DNA from: Heterotrichella gracilis
Taxonomy: Eukaryota; Sar; Xanthophyceae; Tribonematales; Xanthonemataceae
Direction of reading: 5' to 3'
NCBI GenBank assembly: GCA_032358255.1
Contig: JAULBX010025309.1
Location: 1 to 63,556, forward strand
DNA: 63,556 nucleotides
The notes under the pieces are model-generated. The model was not told where the DNA came from, searched no databases, and saw only the letters and a list, made by a program, of their open reading frames with translations. Shown piece after piece: positions 35,401-53,386 of the stretch. Numbering within the stretch: the first letter of the stretch is position 1; every line of letters starts with the position of its first letter. The position numbers and the translations under genes are program-made.

Positions 35401-37854
35401 CTTTGCAGTGCGTTATCCCGTCACTGGTCACGGGTGTTGTGGCTGCACCAGCTCTTTGATTGGCACTGTTGTTGGGGGGTGTTTGTGATCAGGAAACAGC
35501 ATATGTGTTGAACGGATAGCAGGGGTTCCGGGTGTAGGCAGAACGTATTGAACTTGAGTGGCTGTAAAAGCATGCGGGAAGCTACGTGCATGAGAGCCCT
35601 TACAACTGGTGGATGCGTCATCCCTGGGGGGTGTTTCAAACCGGTGTAATTTCGCTTGCCTTGCTACACAGCTCGCCTGGGGTGCTGAGCACATCATCAA
35701 CGACAAGGTTGTTGTTATTAACAGAGCAGGACCGCGGCCTTCGAAGCCCGTCGCAGGTATGCCTCCTGCACACGCTGCTCGTAACCACTACTGCAACTTT
35801 TACATCCCATGACACACCATCACCAAGAGAATAGCTGTTACAGCGAGCACGTTGACATCTGCCGTTTCAAGCTGGGAGATCTTGCTTTGCATGCACGTCG
35901 TGTCAAGCCTGCTGTGGGGTCGCTGGCAGTGGGTCTCGGCAGCGTGTTGCTGGGGCTGGTGCCTTGTTGGCAACTGTTCGCTGTGTGAACCAGGAAGTGC
36001 CCACTGAATCGTTCCCTGTTGATGCGGTGCAGGTATGTCTGTGGAGGAGGGAGACGCCAAGCCGGCCGTCCTACCCAAAGGCTTTGGGCCCCGCATATAT
36101 GTGGGAGGCGTCCCGTCGCTGGTATCCGAGACCATGGTCCGGAACTACTTTTCGAGATGGGGCCAGGTCAGTAGCCAAGTGCCTCCCGCCCTCACAAAAC
36201 CCGCGCACTCGAACATGCCGCACACTTATACCACTTTGTGCAGACCCAGTTAGTATACGTCTGGTTAGTCAGCTTGCTTGTCGTTGTCAAAGCCTGGGCC
36301 ATAGCAGACGTCATCCTGTGTTACGGCGCGTACCGCCTGACACACGGCATGGCCAGCCTGTTGTAGACCTGCTGTACAAACTACGCTGCGTGCTCGCCCC
36401 AAATATAACCCATAAATGCCAACTGCCTTTTTCCCAATCCTGCGCAGGTCGAAGACGTGTACTTCCCCAAAGATCGGGCCACCGGCAGGCGATGCACCTA
36501 CTGCTTCGTGAGCTTCAATGCTGAGCGGGTAAGGCTCTCAGGGTGCAGATGACTTGACAGCGCCGGTCAGTGAGGGCACTAGCAACCAGTCAGTTTTGGG
36601 TTTAGATCTAAACATCTAGTATTTTTCTGGTACTGTCTCCTTCACTGTGGCGATCCCTTAGCTATGCAGTGGCTCCTGTCCCATCTTGTGCAAAGCTCCA
36701 CCTGCCTCCACAGTGAATATGCGCACTGCATGCCCCTGCAGTGATGCCTGATCCCAGCTATGCCCAATGCACAACATACGTGCCAGGCTCTTTCGCCAGC
36801 CCCACTTGCATTGTTCCATAGTGCTGGTGCCGGCACACTTTGTCGGCAGGAGCTTAATTAGAAAAAGACCTACAGCCCACCCACCTGTGTGCCCCTCCCC
36901 CGCAGGCGGCGAAGACAGCTGTGGCGGAAAGCGACAGGAACATCGGCGGCCACAAGGTCAAGTCGCTCACCCTGGCTGAGGACCGAGTCACGCACTATGG
37001 CAAGCGGGGGACCTTTTTGGCGCCCCAAGGGGCCAGTGACCTGGCAGCCATGTTTGCACAGCAGCTGTCGCTGCAACCCATGTTCTCTACACAGGGGGGG
37101 TACGTGACAGCCATGCCGCCACAGGAGCCTGGGGCGAGGTACGCGCTCACCGGGCAGCAGCAGCAGCACTTGGGCGCGCACGCACACCAGATGGGGCTGA
37201 TGCAGTCAGTGCAGGTAAGGTGGTTCTGCAATAGCAGGCAGGCGGCAGTGCCAGTGTAGTCGGGATAGGGCATGGCCATACACCTGGCTTGCACACTTTA
37301 TAGGATGTGTGCTGCCCAGGTGGCAGTGGCAGTTGAGCAGTGCTGGTAAAGGTCGTATGATCTAAACCGCTTGTCTTTGCACGTCGCTCATGTACAAGCG
37401 AGGAGGGCTTGGAACCGCACTGGATTGAAGCCCTTGCCAAATGGCATGTGCTCTTGCACACAGTATTATGTCTGCATTATACCTGCACTACATAGTACAC
37501 CACACACATCTGCGCCACGTTTTCCCCATACCAGCCTCGACCCGCGCCAACAAAATCACCCCACTGCATTTGCAGGGCTACGGGCCCAGCTTGGGCAGCT
37601 ACAGCTCGCAAGGCCTGCAGCAGCAACCCGGCGTCGCGGACGGCTATGCTCACATGGTGCCAAACCTCTACGGCAGGCTGGCCCCCACCGCGCTGCCACA
37701 CCTGGCGGGCTCTGGCGCAGGGGTGCACTATGGCGGGGAGCCAGAGCTTTCAGACCTGCAATTCGCCGAAGGCATCACTGCGTATGTCACTTCGGGCCCC
37801 CCCACCAGCTACCCCAAAATGGGTTCGCAATATGGCATGGACCACCTACACTGA
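32420..37854 (+). CDS. Tandem-RRM RNA-binding protein (hnRNP A/DAZAP1-like)
   Basis: Seven exons in phase: 32420-32697, 32800-32863, 35672-35756, 36033-36166, 36448-36528, 36906-37214 and 37576-37854, 409 aa. RRM1 (about 60-140) has RNP2-like YRLYTKC and RNP1 SRKGYGFTTF, ending INDKVVVINRAGPRPSKPVA. RRM2 (about 163-240) has RNP2 RIYVGG and RNP1 RRCTYCFVSF, with VEDVYFPKDRATG between them. The C-terminal ~170 residues are Gly/Gln/Tyr/Ala-rich and low in complexity, as in hnRNP-type proteins. A role in nuclear or cytoplasmic mRNA binding is expected from the family; the target is unknown. RRM1 of TDP-43-type proteins is another possible relative. Both RRMs are complete, so the 2.8-kb second intron (32864-35671) hides no missing RRM exon. 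All other introns are 102-377 bp. Confidence 0.9.
33150..33184. repeat. Imperfect hairpin in RRM-gene intron 2
   Basis: 15-bp arms with one mismatch: CAGGGTATGGCATAC and GTATGCTATACCCTG around a 5-nt loop. Confidence 0.8.
33539..33555 (+). repeat. Telomere-like motif, left copy of an inverted pair
   Basis: GGGTTAGGGTTTAGGGT. Its exact reverse complement lies at 34948-34964 in the same intron. Confidence 0.9.
34337..34375. repeat. Perfect 17-bp hairpin in RRM-gene intron 2
   Basis: GAAAATGGTGGGCGATG and its exact reverse complement are separated by 5 nt. A second small inverted repeat (CGGATGCA ... TGCATCCG, 34375-34402) follows directly. Confidence 0.9.
34948..34964 (-). repeat. Telomere-like motif, right copy of an inverted pair
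   Basis: ACCCTAAACCCTAACCC, the exact reverse complement of 33539-33555. Confidence 0.9.
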
Positions 37855-40270
37855 TGGCTGGTGGCGGTGCGGGGTAAGGGGCTGGACCACAGAAGGCAGT
37901 AGATAATGCAAACGTTGACAGCACAGCGCGGGACAGCAACTGAGTGCAAAATTTACTGGGGGCAGCACGTCTGCGTTACCTGTGCGGGGTGCACTGGGTA
38001 ACCTACCAAGATTGAGAGGGTTTTTTCATACATTTAGTACTTTCTACCTATGTTCTCTTTGTGTCACTCATTCCTGGGGCAGCTGTGGAGAAGTGCAGCT
38101 CAGGGGAGCACAGTTATGAGGCAGCTGCAACCAGCCTTTTGATGCGTGCTGAGAAAACGCTGTTCTCCAATACAAGATTGACCCTCCTTCACATCCGGAG
38201 AGTACACTGTGCAATGCAGCCTGTGCCCAGCGAATCCATCCTTGCGTTTACGATTATGGTACATAAAAGGCTTTTTATCACCAGCAGGTATATTTGACGA
38301 TTTTGTGCTGTGATATAGTAGAAGGGCCGTGTTAAAATTGTGTTAGTTGACATTCAAATGCATGCTGTGTTTGCTGGACGTGTGTACCTTGTAGAGCACA
38401 GCGGTTCATCCATCATCTCTGATGGGGGCTGTGCTTTGTCATGTCTGCTAAGGCTTTGCCTGTAGCTGTTATAGCAGTGCTGTGCACACCATTGGCTTTT
38501 GTACATGCATGGATGACTATTTAACCCTTTTTGCCCAGTGTGATTGGGCGCCCCAACAGATATGTCTGTTAGTTATCAGCCAACACAGGCAACCACATAC
38601 GCATGCAAATTTTAGTAGAGTTGCGCCCTCCTTTTTACATTTTTTTTCGTAGCCTGCCTTGCCACTTAATGGGTCAGTTAGGTTTTCAGAAACTGTCTGT
38701 ACGTTCCGTTGATGCCTTCAGCTGTACGTTTATTGGGTGGGTATACTTGTCAGACAATCCTAAATCCCAGCATTTCCACGAGGCACTGGCCAACTGACTG
38801 AGACGTGTCCAGGATGGTTACGCTTGGCGTGCTGCTTTGGATGTCACAACGCCGTACTTACCACCTTAGTGTATGTATTGTCTTTGTGAAACATCGTGCA
38901 TAGCTCCTTTCCCCATCAACCCTTGCAGTTTGCAAAACAACTGGTTTAGCAAGGTAGACTTTGATTTTATATATATGGACTTTCATATTCAAGCCACTCG
39001 ATCATCATTCTTTGCATGTAACCTATATGCGTGGCATTGGTGAACCTCACTGAATGTTAATGTTATTGGTACGAGACAGGCGTCCACTACGGCGTTTCTG
39101 TATCTAGGGTGACATTGTCACAGTTTCTGTACAAGTTGCTGTACAACGGTGCATTTGCAGATTTTCAAAACCAGTGGTATATGATTTTGATGCCCTAGTA
39201 GCGTGGGTGTTTGCAAATAACCTTTTCATTGAGTGCAAGGCTCGTGGCGTTTTCCTATGCTTACCTGTCCAGACGTTTGTCCTGTCAGTGGTGATAAGCA
39301 GTGTCAACAAAGCAGCGTTTTCAGCCAACCTTCGGAACGGGGTCTGTTAAATTTTGGTTCTGAATAAAGCAGCGCTGCTCGTGTAGGCCTGGGTGTGAGA
39401 CGTACCCATTGGGCATTGGCATATGGCTCATCCTTGTGATGCGGTGTTATTAACCACACCGGTACCTTCTGGCAGCAGCAGACATCCCAACTGACAGTAA
39501 TCCACTGGGCTGTAACAATTGGCATACCAGATCTGTTACATTTTAGTGCATGGGAGGAATTCCATGCCATTGGCCATCATGCTGCATTGGGACGTGTCCG
39601 GACAGTGTACATATAAAAATTTGCAGCAACGCATTCAATGGAGACCCAGTTTACAGTACCAGAGAAAATTTCATGTGACATAATGGCCCCACAACTCAGT
39701 TGTCCGGACAGTGTCAATGAACGGCTCTTACAACGGCGGCACACCATGAGCCAGGCATATTAAAAAAACGACGTTGAAAAAGCAGAGACAGGCTGGCTGG
39801 GCCGCAGCTGGTGAGCAGTGGGACATCATGTGGCGTGGTGATCCGTTTCACCACAGTGTGCTAGTGCTGATGCTGGTCCTTGTAATGCTGCAATGCTCCA
39901 CCCCCGCTCTGCCACTACATCCCCCGCTGCGGTGGTCTCTCCACTCTCCAGCCAGGCCTGCCACCCGGTGGTAGTATTTGCGGTTGCGGTCAATCCTTCT
40001 TCCACCCCAGCGCAGCTCCAGCTGATGACTTTCCCCCTGCCGTCCCCCTCCCCCCCACACACTGCAGTGCACATCCACCGCCTACAGCACAGCCCACCAG
40101 CGTACCACATCCATGCCTCACACCTGCCCTGCCACCAGGCCAGCAATGTCAACAGCCGCCCATTGCCCCACCCCTCACGAGGTACTCCACTGGCTCGCTC
40201 CCTGGGACTGCCGGCCCCCAGCTCAGCTGAACCCTTCAGCTCAGAACCCTAAAGCTCAAAACCCTAAAGC
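37855..40270. other. Long convergent 3' region, RRM gene / LPP
   Basis: About 2.4 kb without a recognisable gene, the longest intergenic stretch in the window. Local open frames are short and lack protein character. A 13-nt sequence, GTCCGGACAGTGT, occurs twice (39596-39608 and 39702-39714). The 15-bp unit AACCCTAAAGCTCAA is tandemly doubled at 40245-40274, overlapping the LPP stop codon. Confidence 0.6.
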
Positions 40271-42245
40271 TCACACCTGCCCCGCCAGCAGGTCGGTGGT
40301 GTCATCTGGCGCCAGTGTTGCCACCTCAGCATAGCCGTGTGCTGACTCATCCTCGTATCTGGATGTGATGACCAGGGAGCCCCCGCATTTGCCCGTCAGG
40401 GGGGCGAACGCCATCCTATACAGCAGGTAGGAGATGCCCAGGCCCATCAAGAATCCTACTGTCACATCCTCCCAGTGGTGCCAGTAGTCCTGCGCCAAGG
40501 GAGGGGGGAAAAGGGAGGTGATGCACACGACGAAGGGTTTGAAGCAGTTTGGGAGGTTCGTGGGCAACTCCTGGGCGGAGCGTTTCTTGCATCCGAGGCA
40601 TGCACGTGCAACACGCGACCTGTATTGAAGTAATCCCAGCCGCAGTGCACACACCATTTGTGCCCCCTCATCAAACCTCCCGTCATGTGCGCACTTGCCC
40701 TATCCTCGCCATCCTCGGTAACCTCCTCCCCACCCGAACCCACCAACACACACCCCACCAACACATAGGTTTCTCGCAATTCTCGAAACCCACCCTGATG
40801 CGCGTGAGCCCCACCCACAGCGCCCCCACTAGTGGCATGCTGGCCACCATGAGCCGCCATGGGTGGCTGCTGCCATCAAACACCTGCAGCTTGCCCACCA
40901 GCCAGAAGGACAGGTAGGCCATGCCGGCAGTGGTCCAGGAGGTGTGCCCTGTGCAGGAGGGTTTCGGGGTTTAGTATTAGGGTTTACTGCTTAGGTTGAG
41001 GGTTTAAGCCATTGTGGACTCTCAGACACCAGGCCATGCCCTCCCCTTCGCAGACACCACTTCCCAAACCCACGCGCTGTTCGAAGACAGGCAGCAAATA
41101 TTCAATAGAGAACTTATTTTTGGTTATTTATTCCTCTTTAAATATAACAAAATCCAAGCAATTTGTTTGTTTTTCATGGTTTCCGCACCGCTAGGAAAGC
41201 TCTTCAGCCCCTCCTGCACCTCGCCCCCCTCGTGGATGCACACCGGCATGCTCATCTTGTCAAAGGTGGGCTCGGCATCCCCCCAGCAGCGGGCCATGAA
41301 GTCAGGGCGGGGGCGGCCAATCTGCAGGAGGGGGCCATGGGAGTGTAATGCAGGATGCCAGCAGTTGGGACGAGGATTGGCAAATGTGTGGTGGGGGCCA
41401 ATGCGTGCACTATTCTCTCCTCCACTCTCTGTGGAGCGCTGGCCCCTGTTTCAACAATATTCAAGAACCGACGCGGCATGCGACGAGGCGCATCACAGCA
41501 TGTGGCTGGGTCATGCGACGGCATGCATCCAAGCAGTGCAGCAGCATGTGATGAAGTGCAGCGCATCATGTCAGGCAGATGAAGCAGTTGGCACTGCATG
41601 ATGCAGGGCACAAAGCGCCCTGCAGAGGATGATGCGGCCATTGCTGGTTGCATATCCTGCCCCCCTTGGTAACTGCTTGCGCAGACAGATGATAACCCGT
41701 GAACTTGTGAGGCTATGGCAGTGGTATACTACATATCAACAGTTATATGACAATTAATATACCCCCTGGCTGTGGCGTGCGATGCATACCCTGCAGGCAC
41801 TCACGTTGACCTTGATGAAGTTGGTGAGCAGGGCGGTGGCAAACACCGAGGAAAACACCCCCACCACCGCATGGTGCAGCTCCAGCCTGTCAACCCTGAC
41901 CACAACCGAGACCAGCGCCATCACCGCCCAGGGGCCAAATGTCGAGAAGATGGGTACCGCCCACGAGGGCACTGTGTTGGCCTTGAGCGGGTAGCTGTAC
42001 CGCCAGTATTCCTGGTCCGACTTGGAGTAGATGGGGCGGTGGTAGGGCGTGAGGGTCTCTGATATGGCGAGCACAATGGCCAGCAGGAGGATGGTCACGT
42101 AGTCAGCTGCGTGCATCCTGGGGAGGTGGGGCGGGAGCAGGTGTAGGGTTTAGGGTTTGGCGCATGCCAGAATAGTTGGGACAGGCGGAACTGAGGTTCC
42201 CCACCTTATGATGACAGACCATGCTATGGGTTGTCCCTGCGCCAT
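40271..42245 (-). CDS. LPP: Lipid phosphate phosphatase (PAP2 superfamily)
   Basis: Five exons in phase: 42245-42205, 42117-41805, 41321-41189, 40948-40794 and 40489-40271, 286 aa. It should dephosphorylate phosphatidic acid or related lipid phosphates to diacylglycerol at a cellular membrane. The three PAP2 motifs are present: K-x6-RP at Lys116-Pro124 (KVNIGRPRP), PSGH at 161-164 (KSFPSGHTSWT), and the third motif at 211-222 (TRIRDYWHHWED), with Arg212, His218 and Asp222. Thr211 replaces the usual Ser. About six membrane segments are seen, e.g. YVTILLLAIVLAISETLT and DVTVGFLMGLGISYLLY. It follows the plant LPP pattern (HAADYVTILLL, TLTPYHRPI). The short first exon encodes MAQGQPIAWSVIIR; an acceptor directly before codon 15 supports it. 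Confidence 0.93.
42144..42158 (+). repeat. Telomere-like motif in the first LPP intron
   Basis: TAGGGTTTAGGGTTT, two units, between LPP exons 1 and 2. Confidence 0.8.
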
Positions 42246-43239
42246 CTTGGGACTTGATGGTGGGTGCTCCAGGACCACGCACAGCTCCCTGTTGGACTTG
42301 GCTAGTTCAAGCAGAGAGTGAGAGCCTGCAGGGAAAGGAGAGGGTGGTGGGTGACTCGGGTTCAACACACCTGGTGCAACAAGATCGTTAATGAATTGCA
42401 CGGGATAGTGGTCCGCTGGGGTTCTAGATCAAGCAAGCTAGAGGTGCATGCGGGTGCATATATATGCATGCATTCCAAATATGCATTCAAACTCTCCAAA
42501 CAGTTGGTAGATGCCGCTTGGCCAACGAGCAGTGCGCCAAAAATATTGGTGTATGCTATGACAAGCTACATCTGTGTATCCCTTACTTCGCCTTCCCAAG
42601 CCCGGAGATGACACCGATTGGGCTCGCGACATGCGTGCTCTCACACACCGCGGCAGGCGTCCCCGTGCTACCGGGTCCACTAGAGAGGTATTTTAAGTGA
42701 AGAGCTTTGCATGTGAAGGGTGGGTATGGTTCAACCCTCGTGCTATATCGAGATTAGGAGCAACGACGTGCCCTCCTGTTAGTCACGGCAGGAGCACATG
42801 CCCACGAGAGGGTGCAATATTAGTGCAGACAACAAGTTGCGGGTTACAACAGCTGACTTAAAAGTGCTGGAGCGAAGCCACAATACTCGGAATTTCGTGG
42901 GGGTGATGGTGTACCAGGAGATGCATGGCCACTGGCCACTAGGGTAAACACCCTAGCAAACCTCCAGCGAACCCTAGCTTAGGACCAAAGAAACTCAACT
43001 CACTTCCGGGCTGCCAACACAATGGTACAGGAAAAATGTAGCCGAAGATACAACAGCAGTATGCTCGTTGTCACAGACATATCACTGTGGTGACACCCTG
43101 CTTAGGGAGAAAGAAAGCAAGCCAACGCCAAAGGGGTGCATAACAGCCGCGCATAGTCTCCAGACAAAAATCAGTAAGGGAACCATCAAACGGACGGGAA
43201 ATTGATGGAGGGGTAGCATCAGCTGTTTATCAATAGTTC
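42246..43239. promoter_or_regulatory. LPP upstream region and F-box gene 3' flank
   Basis: About 1 kb between two genes on the same strand. It contains a TATATGCATGCATTCC segment near 42460 and scattered CCCTAG motifs near 42948-42976. No gene is seen. Confidence 0.4.
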
Positions 43240-46200
43240 TCACGCGGTGAACTGCCACACAGCCAGCACGTGATCCGCATGGCCTGTCACCACGCGCCCA
43301 GGCAGCGTGGTTATACAGAGCGCAGGAGAGGAGATGTGAAGGGCGCCTGGCCTTCCGGACGAACCGCTGGGCTGCTGATTAGATGACCTGCCTGCAGGAC
43401 TCCTGTGAGCTGGCAGCCCCCCATTTGTTCCTGACAAACCCTGTCCTTGCACATTTACGCCATGCCCTCTCGAGCCAGAACCAGATGCAGATCCCTCAGG
43501 CGCCCTAGGGTTTGGCTGGGTGGCACCAGGTGCTTGATCACCTGTGGCAACAATGGCATGAGCCTGTTAGTGCTGGACATGCAGTAAATTCCTCCTGGCC
43601 TCAATTGATCTGAGATTGTGGCAGGCATGCACGGCGTTTGTATTCAAGGTGCATTGGCAAAGGCGCAAGGCGACGCTGTCAATTCGGTTGTCCAACCAGA
43701 TGGCACAAGGGGGTTGCATTGCACTGATATCAGAGGCAAATACTCTGTTGAACAAACACCTTCAGCCTCTAGAATCGCTGGTGCAAGGCGACAGTGGGGA
43801 CACAAGCAAAATTCCTGGTTACAAGATTCAACCAGGGTACATAATCGCCCCACCTGCTTCCGGCCCCCCTCCACTGCGCAAGCGCTGTTCCCGCGCAGCA
43901 CTCGGCACGTAGGCTGGGCGCCTAATGCGCCTGATGGGGCTGCCGTCATGCACATGGCGCATCGCCAGCTGGCCCAGGCGGCCACATGTCAGCACCACAT
44001 TGGTGCCGTAAGTGCCAGGTGGGATGGGCGAGGGATCGTCCCCCATTGACCTCGGTCCCAGTGGGGACGAGGGCATCTCCCCCTGGGCTTGTGGCGGTGC
44101 CAGGGAGACGAGGTGTGCAGGGTCAAATGTAGTGGGGCAACCATACCCTAGAGAGGCGGCAGGAGGGATTGGGTCAGTAAATGTCTGGCAGGTGCCACAA
44201 GCAGCGCCAAGAGCATGGATGCTGCCAGATGCGTCTCGGGATGTAGCTTCTAGGTATTAGTAACTTGAAGACTAAACATTATACACTTTGGTCCCATGTG
44301 GCCGCATTTGATGAGCCACATTTGCGCAGCTATACGACATCCGGGAGGCTCCCCTTAGCACGGACCATGTGCAATGCCATGGACGCATGCCTCCACCCTC
44401 TAGAGCAACCCCTACCAGGAAACGCCACGCAGCTGCTCCCGTTGTCTGCCTCATTCTCCCGCAGCCACACCACCTTGCTGACTGGCGCAGATGCCTTCAT
44501 CATGCGCATGTCCCACGCGGCTGTCACCCCGTACGCATACACGGCGACGATGTATGGCGCCTGGCAGGCAAAGCCACACAGATCTGCACACAACTTGGCA
44601 GCCTGAGCAGGATGCCCACACTTTTGCAGCGCCAAGGATTTCTAAGCGCAATTCAGGAATGTGAACAGTGCGCGTTGTTGTACGTGGAAATTGCAGCTAC
44701 TGGAAGCTCATATCTTCTTGAAAGAACAACGCCACTGCATGCAAGTGCCATGAGGACCTCTCATGTGCGGCAACACCATCAGGAATTGCCCCGGCCTCAC
44801 TATATGCCGTCAAACACAGAGCATCCACACATAAATCCCTATGAAGGCAGCAAAGCCATGTGACCTAAACCACCTCCCATGCACACACAGCGCCCCCCGA
44901 ACATTTCCTTTCTCATTCATCTCACCTGCCGAGCCCATGGCACCCTGCAGCCTGAAGCTGCCAACTGCAAGCCCATCCAGCGGGTCGGTCACCTGGATGG
45001 TGTTGTCAGCCCCACACCGAGTCAGGCCCCCGCCGTCGCTGGCGCCGGTGACCAGCAGTGCGCGCCCAGCCAGGCTCGTGAACTGCATGCTGTGCGCCCG
45101 CCTGGTCTGGTGGGGCCTTACCATCAGCCGCAGGGTGCCGCTGTAAAGGTCGTAAAGGTGGACCAGGCCCGAATCTGCAGGCATAGCACCAAGCGCCACA
45201 ATTAGTCAGATTTGCTAGGTGGGCATGGCTGTGCAGATGAACATGTCACGCCTGTGTGGATTTCAAGAATTTCACGAGAATTTCATGATGCATGCTTGCG
45301 CCAGGACAAACCAACCCTGTCGCCAGGTACTGGCTGATGATGAGGTGCAACAAGCAACCAACCCCCAAAGGACTCCATTGTGACATCATCAATAGACAAC
45401 CAGCCTCGCACTCACATGCAGCGGTTGCTAGGACATCATCATGTGCCGCCAGCTTGCCCACCATCGCATCCCCGCCATACCGCCTGGCTGCGCTGCCGTC
45501 CCGCCACAACACCGTCTGAGTGCCGGCACAGGAGACGGTCACCGCTGGCGACAGCTGCAACACATCTGACACTGGCTGTGCATGGCGCAGCGTGCGGGAT
45601 ACCTTGCCCAGACTGGCATCCCAGATGCGCACCGTCTGCGAGGCCATACACAACCTCTGTCAAGCTGGGAAGGCAATTTGCAGCAAGCCTGCAGCCACAT
45701 CCTGACCAGCTGTAGCTGGCTCCATTCGCTCAGTGAGTGCTCGTGGGCATGGCTGTGCATCGCATCATGAGGTGGCGGTAGTTAGTCACGTTCCTAGTAA
45801 ATGTTGACCCCGTGTGTGGCTTACCTTGTCTGTGGATGCACTTGCAAGAAGGCTCCCCCATGCCGACACTGAAGTAACTGGTCCTGTGTGGCCTTCCAGG
45901 AATCGAACTTGCAATCCGCAGTTGCTCAGCCGGTGCTCAACCTGAATGGCAACAAAGCATACATGGATGATAACGCATGCTGGGGTCAAAAGCAGTTAAA
46001 TTGTAGCTCCCTTGTCAAAAATTCCCAGACATGCTGCAACGTAAAGATGAAGGATAAGTATGCAGCATGCAGCAGCCAGCAGCAGGCTGTTACCGCTCAC
46101 CTGTTGGCACTTGTAAGCTTGGCGCCAAGACTCATACTGCTTTGCCTGGCCAAGGTTGCCACAGCACCGCTGCAGCAGAGCCTGGTAGTGGGTGTGCCAC

Positions 46201-46598
46201 AGAGAGTGGTCGGCACATACCCTCCACCTGCCAAGACCTCACCGTTGTCAGTAGCGTGTGGGATTACCGGGTGTGTTTGCAACACCACTGTGCCCTTGTG
46301 GCTCACCATCTGTGACATGTGGTCTCCGCTCTAGCAAGATCTCGGGGGGAGAGCTTGGAGAGTATCAGTTCCAACACCTCGTCAGCTGGATCGTAAGCAC
46401 ACTGGTGTCAATCAGTTGAATATGCGCCGTTGAAAATGTTGCAATGCATGCATGCAAATGAGATGCATGCATATATCCCTTGATTTGCCCACAAAAGAGA
46501 TATAAACTAGTGTCCAGCGACGTCTGTACAACAATTGAGATGCTGTGGCAGCATGCTTCATACTTACAGAGGTCGGCGAACGCCGCTCCAGAGGCCAT
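43240..46598 (-). CDS. F-box/WD40-repeat protein, putative SCF substrate receptor
   Basis: Nine exons in phase: 46598-46568, 46385-46307, 46227-46101, 45941-45825, 45635-45416, 45174-44926, 44583-44416, 44147-43854 and 43541-43240, 528 aa. The N-terminal F-box (about 10-50) reads SDEVLELILSKLSPRDLARA, then TCHRWWRVCADHSLWHTHYQ and YESWRQAYKCQQ, the usual F-box/WD layout. WD repeats follow from about residue 90: FLEGHTGPVTSVSAWGSLLA with ASTDKTVRIWDASLGK, then LRHAQPVSDVLQLSPAVTVS, GLVHLYDLYSGTLRLMV, ADNTIQVTDPLDGLAVGSF, YIVAVYAYGVTAAWDMR and a last one near the end, VTGHADHVLAVWQF. F-box proteins link substrates to SKP1-cullin1 ubiquitin ligases. Some repeats are degenerate, and a Pro/Gly/Ser-rich insert precedes the last repeat. 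Divergent from the GH31 gene. Exon 7 and 8 borders are the least certain. Confidence 0.87.
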
Positions 46599-47040
46599 GC
46601 AATACGCTCCCCTGGTATCACGCTTATATTTTATAGCAGGGAGTTGTGCGTCACATTTTAGGTAAAATCAAAGTGCAGTTGGGCAACCTTCGCCAGAAAC
46701 CAAGTCAACACACCGTAGGAGCATTATAAAGTTGAGGCCGAGGTTATCCCGTGAGTTTATGGCTGACTAGACGAAACCACCTTGGTATTTTTCACCCACT
46801 CAGCGCTGTTCTTGGACAAGGCAAAACTCTGATAAATTCACAGGATAAGGTCCACACTTTTTATCCAACGCTAGAAACTCGCTCAGGTGCTTCAGCATTT
46901 TTATGGCACAAACGAACTGCCCATGGGCTATTTTCTTCCTGCCGCAAGCTGAGTCACATTCGCCTGGCTGTAGGCAACATTTGCAGGCTTGCCGCCACCA
47001 CCCCTTGGCCGCCACAGGTGGTTGCCTGTAGACTGACACG
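46599..47040. promoter_or_regulatory. Shared upstream region, F-box / GH31 genes
   Basis: About 440 bp between divergent ATGs, so both promoters must be compact or overlapping. No clear TATA or known motif was seen. Confidence 0.45.

Positions 47041-53386
<6,346 letters not shown>

Noticed and set aside
45885..45905. tRNA-like T-arm sequence (AGTTCGATTCCTGG) on the minus strand
   Set aside because: It lies in a WD40 coding exon (residues VRFLEG), and no matching A box or cloverleaf is present.
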